A stretch of DNA of 64,000 bases from Halarcobacter bivalviorum. GTDB lineage: Bacteria > Campylobacterota > Campylobacteria > Campylobacterales > Arcobacteraceae. The translations under genes and the position numbers were made by a program. Of the stretch, positions 1-8,345 are shown piece by piece. Below the pieces are notes generated by a model, which ran no database searches, was not told where the DNA came from, and saw only the letters and a list, made by a program, of their open reading frames with translations. Position 1 is the stretch's first letter; each line of letters opens with the position of its first letter. The stretch lies in contig NZ_CP031217.1 of NCBI RefSeq assembly GCF_003346815.1, positions 1,240,001-1,304,000 on the forward strand. The letters are read 5' to 3'.

Positions 1-213
1 TTTAATCCAGAGGGAACAGAACCCTTAAATAAAGTAACTATTCATACACTAAGGCACACATTTGCAAGTCAACTAGCTATAAATGAAACACCAATACTTA
101 CAATTAAAAAACTTATGAATCATAATGATATAAATGCAACGATGAGATATGCAAAGTTAAGTAAGAGTAGTGGAGAGAAGCATGTGGATGCTTTTATTAA
201 TAATATACTATAA
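1..213 (+). CDS. Tyrosine recombinase/integrase, C-terminal fragment
   Basis: The reading frame is open from the left edge of the window and gives the last 70 residues of a tyrosine recombinase. The fragment contains the HTLRHTFAS box (H-x-x-R at fragment residues 15-18), then LMNHNDINATMRYAKLS, with the second conserved histidine at about 41 and the nucleophile tyrosine at about 50. These are the catalytic residues of the XerD/phage integrase family, which cuts and rejoins DNA through a 3'-phosphotyrosine. The N-terminal DNA-binding part is outside the window. It sits next to defence genes, so it is more likely the integrase of an island than chromosomal XerH or XerD, but the fragment cannot prove this. 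Confidence 0.9.
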   Translation, partial: FNPEGTEPLNKVTIHTLRHTFASQLAINETPILTIKKLMNHNDINATMRYAKLSKSSGEKHVDAFINNIL

Positions 214-560
214 AACAATTTTATAAGTTTTATAACTTGACTACACTAAATGAAACATAGAAATTAAAACTATAAAGTCCGTATAGATGAATTAAAAAAG
301 GAGTTGTCTTTTTTGAAGATAATCAATATATTATTGTCTCTAGGAATGATTTTATTGGTTTATAGAATTTAATAATATTTAAAAGTATAAATATAGCCTG
401 TATGGTCAATCCTGTATAAGTTGTTTTTAGATATAATATTAACCTAATTACAATTAGTATTTTTAAATTGTACAAAATACTTAACAAAATGTAATATTTT
501 TTAAAAACTAGTTAAAAATTTGTTATATTTTCTTTGAGAAAATAAAAAAGGCAAAATATT
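214..560. other. Non-coding leader upstream of the hsdM operon
   Basis: This is 347 bp without a convincing gene. Near its right end a -10-like TATATT (524-529) and an AAGG ribosome-binding site (548-551) precede the hsdM start at 561. A 19-codon ORF with a TTG start (313-372) lies behind AAAGGAG (297-303) and would encode a very hydrophobic peptide. It is too short to call as a gene. Nothing else is recognisable. Confidence 0.5.
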
Positions 561-2153
561 ATGACAATGCAAGTAAAATCAAAATTATTTCAAAATAAAA
601 CTTTAGGTGATTATTATTGGGCTTATTCTGATATTCTTAGAGATATAGGTATTAATGAATCAACTTATGACCAAAGAATTTTGGCTTTTATGGCTTTAAA
701 ACTTTTGATTGATAATAAAAAATTAAAATTTAATTTCGAATATGATAACAAATTTGGTTTAACAACTGCACTTTATAATAAATATAAAAAAGATAATACA
801 AAGTCTACATTTTTAAATATAGTTCAAAATATTGAAAGCTTTGGACAAAATCTAAATTATTTTAAACAAGAAAGCAAATATAATCCAGATATTTCTACAA
901 ATATATTAACTTATTTAAATCATTTTAAAACATTTGAGCTTGAAAGATATATTCAAGAACTACCAAATGACTATCTTGAAAATGTATTAGATATTTATAC
1001 ATGCAGGGCTAATTTTAAAGATTATCCAAAAGAGTTATATAAAGACTTATATGAAACTACAATATCTAGAATGAAAAAACTAAGTGGTGATTTAACAGGT
1101 CAACATTTTACACAAAAATCAATTATTCATTTGATGTGTGAAGCATCATCAATAGATGTTCGTACGAGAGAAAAAATTGCGATATATGATCCAACATGCG
1201 GGACTGCAAGTATGTTGATTGAATCAGCCCATTATTTTTATAACAAAAATAAAAAGCAAGATATAGAAGTATATGGACAAGAACTTCACGGACAAACATG
1301 GCTATTAGCAAAAATATTTCTAGAAATTAGTTCTATTGATGGTAAAAAACAAGGAATTAAAAATACTATTGCTTATGGAAATACTTTAACTAATCCTGCC
1401 TTTGCAAAAGGAATTGACAATCATAAAAGTTTCGATTTCATCATAGCTAATCCGCCATTTGGTGTAGACTGGAAACATAACTATGAAGATATATTTAATA
1501 ATATGAAAAAAGATTCTGAAAGTGATTTTTTTGTAATAAAAGATAAAAATAAAATTATAACTCCTAAAAAATCAGATGGACAATTTTTATTTATGCAACA
1601 TATACTTAAACTTATGCAATCTGAAAAAGGCAAAGGTAAAAAAGCTCAAGCAGCTATTATAAGTTCATCTACACTTATAAGTACAGGGAGTGAAACAAGT
1701 AGTGAAGCAAAGATAAGAAAAGCAATATTTAATACTGGTTTTGTAAATGCTATTTTAGAACAACCTAATGCAATGTTTACAAATACAGATATTAGCTCTC
1801 ATATTTGGTTCCTAGATAGTGACAAAAGTGATTCTATAAAGATAGTAAAAGCAGATACAAAAGAAGATGAACTTTTTAGTGGACATCCTATGCCAAAAGA
1901 TAAGATGAAACATAGCTATAGTGAAAAAAATATTAAAGATATCATAAAATATATTCAAAGAAAAAAAGATTATGAACATATTTCAAAAACTATAAAATCT
2001 AAAGACAGATATGAGATAAATATATCAAATGAAATAGGCTTCAAAGATGATAGTGAAGATGTAAGTTTTGATGAACTTACAAATGAGTTAAATATGCTTA
2101 TGAAACAGATGTGTGATGAGTTTCAAAATAATCCACTATTTGGGATAAAGTAG
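561..2153 (+). CDS. hsdM: Type I restriction-modification N6-adenine methyltransferase subunit HsdM
   Basis: The product is the 530-residue modification subunit of a type I-like system. With HsdS it transfers a methyl group from S-adenosylmethionine to adenine N6 in the target DNA. Its length matches HsdM of classical type I systems. An N-terminal helical HsdM_N-like region covers about residues 1-140. The methyltransferase domain follows, with the SAM-binding motif D210-P-T-C-G214-T and the catalytic N297-P-P-F300. The start at 561 has AAGG nine bases upstream; an ATG two codons later is possible. The stop is followed directly by the hsdS ATG, so the two are translationally coupled. No hsdR lies in the window; the next genes are McrB- and McrC-like instead. 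Family assignment is firm, target sequence unknown. Confidence 0.95.
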   Translation: MTMQVKSKLFQNKTLGDYYWAYSDILRDIGINESTYDQRILAFMALKLLIDNKKLKFNFEYDNKFGLTTALYNKYKKDNTKSTFLNIVQNIESFGQNLNYFKQESKYNPDISTNILTYLNHFKTFELERYIQELPNDYLENVLDIYTCRANFKDYPKELYKDLYETTISRMKKLSGDLTGQHFTQKSIIHLMCEASSIDVRTREKIAIYDPTCGTASMLIESAHYFYNKNKKQDIEVYGQELHGQTWLLAKIFLEISSIDGKKQGIKNTIAYGNTLTNPAFAKGIDNHKSFDFIIANPPFGVDWKHNYEDIFNNMKKDSESDFFVIKDKNKIITPKKSDGQFLFMQHILKLMQSEKGKGKKAQAAIISSSTLISTGSETSSEAKIRKAIFNTGFVNAILEQPNAMFTNTDISSHIWFLDSDKSDSIKIVKADTKEDELFSGHPMPKDKMKHSYSEKNIKDIIKYIQRKKDYEHISKTIKSKDRYEINISNEIGFKDDSEDVSFDELTNELNMLMKQMCDEFQNNPLFGIK

Positions 2154-3545
2154 ATGATAGGTACTTTAGATAGTCAAGTTATTGAAAAGTTTAAAGAGTT
2201 CCAAACTGAAACGAACCAGTATAATGATTTGAATATTGAAGATGTTGAGTTTGACAAGAAAACAATCAGTGATGTTATTGATGAATTTATTAAAGGTTCA
2301 ACTCCAAAATATTCATCAATTTCGACAAATACTATTGTGATAAAATCAGGACAAGCTAGAGGTAATTACAATGTGTTTGATTTTAAAAATACAGCTTATT
2401 TAGATTTAACCAAAGTAAAAAATCCAAAATATTTACAGAAAGGTGACATTTTAATCAATACGACAGGTGTTGGTACCGCAGGTAGAGTAACTCTTTTTGA
2501 TCTTGACGGGGGTTATGTATCTGATAGCCATATTACAGCTCTGAGATATGATTTAAACAGTTTTAATAAATTTTATTTGCTTCATTTTTTTGTGAATTAT
2601 GGTTTTAAAAAGCTTGAGGCTATGGCTGAAGGTTCTGGTGGACAAGTAGAGTTAAGTATGGATAAGATTAAGCCTTTAGTGATTCCAGTTCCAAAAGACT
2701 ATAATGAAAAATGTAAATCAATAGATATTCAAAAAGCTATCGTTGAATTTTTAGAGTTTTGGAAAATAAACTATACAGATGTTTTTAGACAAACCGTTAC
2801 ACACCAAAAACCAATATTAGAAAAAATAAAAAAAGCTTTAATTCCTGCAACTTTTAGACATGACAAAACTATTGTAAAAAGTTTTAATGAGTTTACAAAA
2901 TCAAATAATTATAAAATAAAACTTGAAGAAGTTACGTTCAAAAAAATAGATTTTTTTAATATTAAAAAAAATGATTTACTATCTCCTAAAAAACTAGAGA
3001 AAAATCAAGATTTAATCTTACAAAACTCTTCAAATAATGGTTACCCAGTCTATTCTGGTGCTATAGAACAATTGTGTAAAGTTGATGAATCAAAGTATCC
3101 AAATAAAATATTTGTACCAAATTATCAAAATCCAGATATTTCCTTTGCAAATAACGGTGATGGCTCTGCAGGTAGAAACTTTTTTGTACATACAGATAAA
3201 TACTTTGTTAATCAAGAGAGAACAGTTATATCATTTAAAAATGATAATGACTTTTATAGTTTATATATTTTAAATCAAATCATTAACATGAGAGATAAAT
3301 ATAGTATGAATCGTGAAAATCGACCAACACCAAAAGATTTACCAAAATTTGGTATAGAAATAACTCTTCCATCTCACAATACACTTTCTTCGTTTGATAT
3401 ACAAAAAATATTAGTTGAATTTTGGGAAATGATTTTAAATAATATGGATGAAAGATTTACAAAATTTGATAATATAGAAAGATTGACAGATAAAGTTGAT
3501 GAAGCTTTTTTATATAGAACTTTTAGCAAAATAGAATGGAGATAA
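2154..3545 (+). CDS. hsdS: Type I restriction-modification specificity subunit HsdS
   Basis: This 463-residue protein is the DNA sequence-recognition subunit that should direct HsdM to a bipartite site. It has the two-fold layout of type I S subunits. TRD1 covers about residues 33-190 and TRD2 about 255-412. Each is followed by a helical conserved region opening with a related motif: DIQKAIVEF at D191 and DIQKILVEF at D415. The 224-residue spacing shows the internal duplication. The ATG abuts the hsdM stop codon with no gap. Its TAA overlaps the ATG of the next gene as TAATG, so all four operon genes are tightly coupled. It appears full length with no frameshift. TRD sequences are highly variable, so no recognition sequence can be predicted. 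Confidence 0.93.
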   Translation: MIGTLDSQVIEKFKEFQTETNQYNDLNIEDVEFDKKTISDVIDEFIKGSTPKYSSISTNTIVIKSGQARGNYNVFDFKNTAYLDLTKVKNPKYLQKGDILINTTGVGTAGRVTLFDLDGGYVSDSHITALRYDLNSFNKFYLLHFFVNYGFKKLEAMAEGSGGQVELSMDKIKPLVIPVPKDYNEKCKSIDIQKAIVEFLEFWKINYTDVFRQTVTHQKPILEKIKKALIPATFRHDKTIVKSFNEFTKSNNYKIKLEEVTFKKIDFFNIKKNDLLSPKKLEKNQDLILQNSSNNGYPVYSGAIEQLCKVDESKYPNKIFVPNYQNPDISFANNGDGSAGRNFFVHTDKYFVNQERTVISFKNDNDFYSLYILNQIINMRDKYSMNRENRPTPKDLPKFGIEITLPSHNTLSSFDIQKILVEFWEMILNNMDERFTKFDNIERLTDKVDEAFLYRTFSKIEWR

Positions 3546-3547
3546 TG

Positions 3548-5347
3548 ATGGCAAAAGAAGAAATATATAGCCAAATAGACAAATTCAATATTAATATAGT
3601 AAATTCAAAAGAAACTAAAAACAATAAATATTACTATATTAATTCAGATGAAGCATTGATAAAATCACAATTTATAAATGAAATACAAAATGATACAGTT
3701 ATTAAAGAAAAATTAGATTCTATAGAAACTGTGATGGATTTATGTTTTGGTAGTGGGAATTTAACTTCACATATATTGCTAGAAAATCAAATAGAATATC
3801 AAAATATTATTTTAAATGATTACTTTTTAGATGAATGTAATCAGGAATTAGAAAATTTATTAGAAAATTGTGAATTGAACCAATGTAATTTTTTTAATTC
3901 TGATTGTTTTGAAGAAAATAGTGTTGATTTGCTTATTTTTAATCCTACTCATGGCGGTAAACCAACAAAAAAAGACTTTATTAATAAAGAAAATAAAGAT
4001 TTTGATGCTTTAAATAAAACATTATCTAAAATATTAAAGCCTAATTCACTTGTTATTTTTAGAGGTTGGAAAGAAGATTTTCAAGAATTGATATTCTCTG
4101 AATTTAAATATAAAAAAATATATTTAGATGGAAGTCAGTCTTTATATGTTTGCTACGACATAGAGGCTGAAGAGAAAGTTTGCTATGAATATACAAATAA
4201 TGAATTTATAGAAAATGAAAATTGTGAAATAGAAAAAAGTTCTAATGAAGAAGATTTAGATATTGGAGAACTTATGGAAGAACTAGAAGAAAATAAAACA
4301 GAAAATGATTTTAATGGTGTTCTTAAAACTGAATCGACGAATGTGAATAAAATTCAATTAGACAATACAAAAATAAAAAAAAGAAAATTTTCAGATGAAG
4401 TAAAAGGTAATTTAAATTTTCCGTATAAAAACATTCTTTTCAAAGGTGTTCCAGGTACAGGGAAAAGTAGAGCTATAAATGAGATTATCAGAAACAAATT
4501 AGAACTAGCAAAAAATGATAAAAATGTATTGAGAATTAATATTCACTCTGCATCTTCAAATAGTGATCTAATGCAAGGTATAGGAATATCTACAACTAAT
4601 AATGGAAATATAAAATATAGTGAAAAACAAGGTCTTATTCTAGATATCATTAAAAGAGCTACATTCAATCCAAATCAACCTTTTGTTTTAATACTTGAAG
4701 AGATACAAGAAAATAGTCTAAATGAGCTTATTGGTGATTTAATTTATTTAATTGAAGATGATAAAAGAGCAAAATTAATTGCAGACAATCTAGAATATGA
4801 AACTTATGAAGAACTTGTAGATAAATTAGTAAAAAAAGATGATACTTTAGATTATGTTGAAATACCTTATCTTGTAAATGATAGCACAGATTATAAGAAA
4901 ATGATAATGCCAAATAATTTATATATTTTCTGTACATCAAATTATAGAGATGATAAAAAGGTCATAGAAGATAATTTATTAAGAAGATTTGAAGTTATTG
5001 AAATTTATCCAAAGGAAACTATTGTTAATGATTATGCAAAAGATTTTTTTGATAAATTAAATAAATCAATTAATACTATTATGGAAAAACAAGGAGAAAT
5101 TCATCCTGATAGATTTTTAATAGGTCATGCTATTTGGAAAGATGTTAAAGATAAAGAAGCATTTTATAAAGCATTTTCTAAATTGATAATAGAGTTTAAG
5201 GACATAAGAGAAATAGAATTTGACATTTTTAAATCTATCGTTGAAGATTTGCCTTTTCCAGCTGATCTAAGTATTAATGTTGAAAATAGTTACTATGAAA
5301 TGATTAAAGATATACAATCGAAAATCAAATATGAATTCATCGATTAA
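3548..5347 (+). CDS. McrB-like AAA+ NTPase with N-terminal methyltransferase-like domain
   Basis: The product (599 residues from this start) joins two domains. Residues ~55-190 look like a Rossmann methyltransferase: D64-L-C-F-G-S-G-N resembles SAM motif I, and N132-P-T-H-G-G occupies the place of the catalytic NPPY/F motif but is altered. An acidic linker (~195-265) leads to an AAA+ domain of the McrB type. That domain has Walker A G300-VPGTGKS, Walker B LILEE at 384-385, and N465-Y-R-D468 where McrB has its NTAD signature, followed by LLRRFEV. McrB motors hydrolyse GTP and drive the McrC nuclease. Upstream ATGs exist at 3536 and 3545; 3548 is preferred because GGAG at 3538-3541 sits 6 nt before it. 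It overlaps or abuts both neighbours. The methyltransferase half could be an inactive DNA- or SAM-sensing domain; domain identities are from motifs only. Confidence 0.82.
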   Translation: MAKEEIYSQIDKFNINIVNSKETKNNKYYYINSDEALIKSQFINEIQNDTVIKEKLDSIETVMDLCFGSGNLTSHILLENQIEYQNIILNDYFLDECNQELENLLENCELNQCNFFNSDCFEENSVDLLIFNPTHGGKPTKKDFINKENKDFDALNKTLSKILKPNSLVIFRGWKEDFQELIFSEFKYKKIYLDGSQSLYVCYDIEAEEKVCYEYTNNEFIENENCEIEKSSNEEDLDIGELMEELEENKTENDFNGVLKTESTNVNKIQLDNTKIKKRKFSDEVKGNLNFPYKNILFKGVPGTGKSRAINEIIRNKLELAKNDKNVLRINIHSASSNSDLMQGIGISTTNNGNIKYSEKQGLILDIIKRATFNPNQPFVLILEEIQENSLNELIGDLIYLIEDDKRAKLIADNLEYETYEELVDKLVKKDDTLDYVEIPYLVNDSTDYKKMIMPNNLYIFCTSNYRDDKKVIEDNLLRRFEVIEIYPKETIVNDYAKDFFDKLNKSINTIMEKQGEIHPDRFLIGHAIWKDVKDKEAFYKAFSKLIIEFKDIREIEFDIFKSIVEDLPFPADLSINVENSYYEMIKDIQSKIKYEFID

Positions 5348-7535
5348 TATAATCTTTTTAAGAGAAAATGAAAAAAATATTTTCCAGACTCTTAAAGAAC
5401 AAGGGATAGATTCTTCTAAATTTGAGCATCATTTCATTGATTTATTCAATAAAATGTATAACAATGAAGTGGGCTATTATATCTTTGAACAAGATGAAAA
5501 GATTTATAAAATTATTGTTTTACCTAAAACTATAGAAGAAAAAAATCCTACTGCTCAAAAAGAATTTGTTGATTATTTACTTCACTATTATAGAGTAAAT
5601 AATAAATACAAATTTGATAAAACAAAGCAAATACCAAATTCACTTTTAAGTTTGGCGTTTGAATCAAACAATCAAAAAGAAAATAATGCACATAATCCAA
5701 TAGAAGTATTTGAATACTATAAATACAAATCTATTATTGATAAAATAGAAATATTTTTTAAGCGACATAAAAACTATAAAAGAGTTCAAGTTGATTATAA
5801 ATCACAAGACATAAAATATAAACTAAATCTATCAAAAAATATAAAAGAACTAGATAATACAAAAATACATCAAGTTCAAAATAGAGATTTAATGTATTCA
5901 GAAATAGCAACTATATGCTATGGGGCATTAAAATTGTTTTCAAAAAAAAGAATAGAAGCTATTAAAGATAGTAAATATCAAAAAGAACTACATCAAAACA
6001 CCCAAAAAGTTGTGTCCTTTATAGCTAAAAAATATAGTTTTGATAAAGGGTATAAATTTACTTTATCAAAACTAGGTAATTTTAAAACATCAAAAATATT
6101 TAGCAAGAAAAGTGATATGAAGCTTTTATTAGTAGATATTAAATCATTATTTGGTTTTGAGCAAATGTATGATGATAGTGAGATAGCAGTAACAAATAGA
6201 TATGATCTAAAAACAACATCATTTTTTATAAATCCTACAAGTTTTTATGAATGGTATGTTTATGATATATTAAAAGATTTTGCTTATAAAAATAGTTATA
6301 AAATTTTATTTGATAAGCATAGTAATAAGGAAAACAAAACAACCGTTGAATATGATTTAATTTCAAATGAATATGGCAAAGATAAAGAAAGAAGTGCAAA
6401 TCCTGATTATGTATTATTAAATGAATCAAAAAACATAAAAATAGTACTAGATGCAAAATGGAAAAGTATTAATAGCTTAGGAAAAATTGATTCAAATGAC
6501 TTCTTAAAATTACAAAGAGATGCTTTATTGTTAAAAAAACTAGAATCAAAAATAATTCCTTATTTAATATATCCATATTACTTGAATAATCAAGATCATA
6601 TTAGTATTTTAAAAGATGATGATTCATTGTTTAATTTTGGTATTTTACAAATAGATATGAATTTTACTGAAGAAAATAATAGTATAGATTTTAAATATGA
6701 TTTTGAAGAAATAGAAAAACAGATTGAATTAGATAGTAGAGAAGCTATTATAAAAGAATCTACACAAGAATTTATTGAAGATATTGAAGATAAAAGAAGT
6801 GAAGTAATAACAAAGCTATTAAATAGTGAAAATTTTGAAGATAAGGAAGAAATTTTTGCACAACTTGATGATGCTTTAATTAAATCATCAGATAAATTAT
6901 TAGAATCACTAGAAGAAAAAATTTCCCCTGAAGTACAAAATATTCTAGATATTTATGAAAATGTATTAGAAGAAGATAGTATAAAATTCCTAAAATCATC
7001 ATCTTCTATTTATAATTACTATAAAGATAAAAATTTTGAACATTTTGATTATTCTATGCCTGCTAGTGGTTTATGGAAATTAGTAGAATTAGAGCTAAAT
7101 ACATCTTTTTCATGGTTTCTTAGAATAAAAAGTAATGTATGTGATAATACTTGTCCATGGACAAATATATCTAATTCAAGAAGAAGTATTACTCAAGATT
7201 TAGAAAATGGGAAAAGAGTAAAATTAAATCAATATGAGTATAATGATAATACTAAACTGCAAGGTTTGATGTTAGGTAGTATTAGTTTATTATTACAAGA
7301 TAACAATACGATAGTTGAATTTGATGAAATAACTAATATTGATAGAACTTTTTTTGTATTGGAATTAATTACTTTTATGAAAAAAGTTATAAATTTACGA
7401 AATGAACATGCACATATAAAATCCATGTCTTTAGTAAAATATGAAGAGTTATATAATCTTCTTTTTAATGATAAAAAGGTAAATAGATTACTTGATATGA
7501 AAAAAACAATAATAAAAGAAATTAAACAATTATAA
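5331..7535 (+). CDS. McrC-like PD-(D/E)xK nuclease with C-terminal HEPN-like domain
   Basis: The product is a 734-residue partner of the preceding McrB-like protein, overlapping it by 17 nt. The middle of the protein carries the McrC/DUF2357-type nuclease core: P358-D359, then D374-A-K376 after a short beta segment, matching PD-x(n)-D-x-K. McrC is the nuclease and activator of McrB. An acidic helical region (~440-570) follows. The last ~120 residues contain GLWKLVELELN, LQGLMLGSISLLLQ and L-R690-NEHA-H695. This matches the helix-rich HEPN fold and its Rx4H ribonuclease motif with a polar residue after the arginine. Standard McrC (about 350 residues) lacks such a tail. The nuclease call is fairly strong; the HEPN call rests on motif and helix pattern. 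Confidence 0.8.
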   Translation: MNSSINIIFLRENEKNIFQTLKEQGIDSSKFEHHFIDLFNKMYNNEVGYYIFEQDEKIYKIIVLPKTIEEKNPTAQKEFVDYLLHYYRVNNKYKFDKTKQIPNSLLSLAFESNNQKENNAHNPIEVFEYYKYKSIIDKIEIFFKRHKNYKRVQVDYKSQDIKYKLNLSKNIKELDNTKIHQVQNRDLMYSEIATICYGALKLFSKKRIEAIKDSKYQKELHQNTQKVVSFIAKKYSFDKGYKFTLSKLGNFKTSKIFSKKSDMKLLLVDIKSLFGFEQMYDDSEIAVTNRYDLKTTSFFINPTSFYEWYVYDILKDFAYKNSYKILFDKHSNKENKTTVEYDLISNEYGKDKERSANPDYVLLNESKNIKIVLDAKWKSINSLGKIDSNDFLKLQRDALLLKKLESKIIPYLIYPYYLNNQDHISILKDDDSLFNFGILQIDMNFTEENNSIDFKYDFEEIEKQIELDSREAIIKESTQEFIEDIEDKRSEVITKLLNSENFEDKEEIFAQLDDALIKSSDKLLESLEEKISPEVQNILDIYENVLEEDSIKFLKSSSSIYNYYKDKNFEHFDYSMPASGLWKLVELELNTSFSWFLRIKSNVCDNTCPWTNISNSRRSITQDLENGKRVKLNQYEYNDNTKLQGLMLGSISLLLQDNNTIVEFDEITNIDRTFFVLELITFMKKVINLRNEHAHIKSMSLVKYEELYNLLFNDKKVNRLLDMKKTIIKEIKQL

Positions 7536-8281
7536 TAAATTGACTCAAAACTAAATTAATCGAGTGTTTAGATAACAAGTAATAAATTTACAAGCATAGG
7601 TTGTTAAGATTCCCACCTTTTTTGTCTCAGTTGTCTTCACTTATTCAAGTTAATTTTGCCGTTCATCTTTGGCCATGTCAAAATGATTTGGTAGGGAATG
7701 GCTCCGAAGTGAAGACAACTTGCCCTTATACTACTTTGAATTTAACAAAGTAGTATAGGACAAGTTAGTCTATAATGTGCTAATGACTCGGCTTTTGCAG
7801 GACACTACGCTACGACTTAAGTAGATTATTGTTCAGCTCTTAATCTACAACATAATTACACTAGACGGCTCCCCTTATCTAATAACCTATATATTTAAAA
7901 ATCTAGTAAAAGTGTCATTACTTCTTTAAAAACCTCTGTTTTATATATTAACTAGTAAATATATAGGAATGTTCTTGCTACTGCTTTCGCAGATGAGCGG
8001 GCATCTCCAAGGTGAATCGTACCACATACACTTCCTCACACCTTGCTGATTTGGTCTCTTATTTATTTGGCTGTGATTATTTTCGGTGAGTTCATTCTCA
8101 CCTTATGCAAGTTTTTATTTTTTATTGTAAGATTTCGCTTACTGTACAGTCCTTACATTCTACCGCTTATATAGTTTTTATGAACATTGCTTTATCCTCA
8201 ACATTTAAGTTGATTTTTTTGAAATTTTTTGGATTAAAAGCTTGAAATTTATTTAGATATTTGTTAAGATGTTATACTTTT
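7531..8281 (+). ncRNA. Candidate long structured RNA (hairpin-rich, GC-elevated)
   Basis: No credible ORF crosses this region, yet GC is high for the genome: counted by eye, 22/60 at 7621-7680, 24/60 at 7681-7740 and 31/60 at 7981-8040, against 14/60 in a sample line of the upstream gene. Inverted repeats are 7630-7641/7708-7719 (12 bp), 7718-7738/7746-7765 (about 20 bp, 7-nt loop), 7821-7828/7841-7848, 7886-7896/7957-7967 (11 bp), 8085-8090/8097-8102 and 8127-8131/8138-8142. A palindrome ACTGTACAGT lies at 8141-8150. A hairpin plus T7 at 8198-8220 would end a plus-strand transcript. TATAAT at 7531-7536 could be its -10 box. Alternatives are an oriT/att region or a decayed element. Confidence 0.4.
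8198..8220 (+). terminator. Rho-independent terminator candidate
   Basis: TCAAC at 8198-8202 pairs with GTTGA at 8209-8213 around a 6-nt loop and is followed by seven Ts. It would terminate plus-strand transcription from the McrBC-like operon or from the structured region. Confidence 0.55.
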
Positions 8282-8336
8282 TAGCAATTCTTATAGTCGC
8301 CAAACTAACAAGGAAGAATTGCTAGAACCTCCTTGT
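8282..8336. repeat. Inverted repeat with overlapping alternative pairing
   Basis: TAGCAATTCTT (8282-8292) and AAGAATTGCTA (8314-8324) form a perfect 11-bp inverted repeat. ACAAGG (8308-8313) can pair with CCTTGT (8331-8336), which crosses the first stem and would make a pseudoknot or a switch between two folds. It lies just downstream of the minus-strand HTH gene. No T-run follows, so it is not a standard terminator. Confidence 0.45.
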
Positions 8337-8345
8337 CTTGAGATA

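Noticed and set aside
3082-3273. 63-codon ORF inside hsdS
   Set aside because: It is in another frame of a gene with a full TRD2 and no sign of programmed frameshift.
6235-6456. Antisense ORFs inside the McrC-like gene and elsewhere (for example 4728-4940, 16420-16689, 41389-41910, 63459-63848)
   Set aside because: These are mirror frames of well-supported genes, with no independent start signals and biased composition.
561-7535. BREX, DISARM or plain McrBC (type IV) system
   Set aside because: No PglZ, BrxC or DrmB-type proteins are present, and the coupled HsdM/HsdS genes are not part of ordinary McrBC loci.
7536-8281. Ribosomal RNA, tmRNA, RNase P RNA or SRP RNA
   Set aside because: None of the conserved core sequences of these RNAs was recognised on either strand, and the stems do not match their known layout as far as can be judged by eye.
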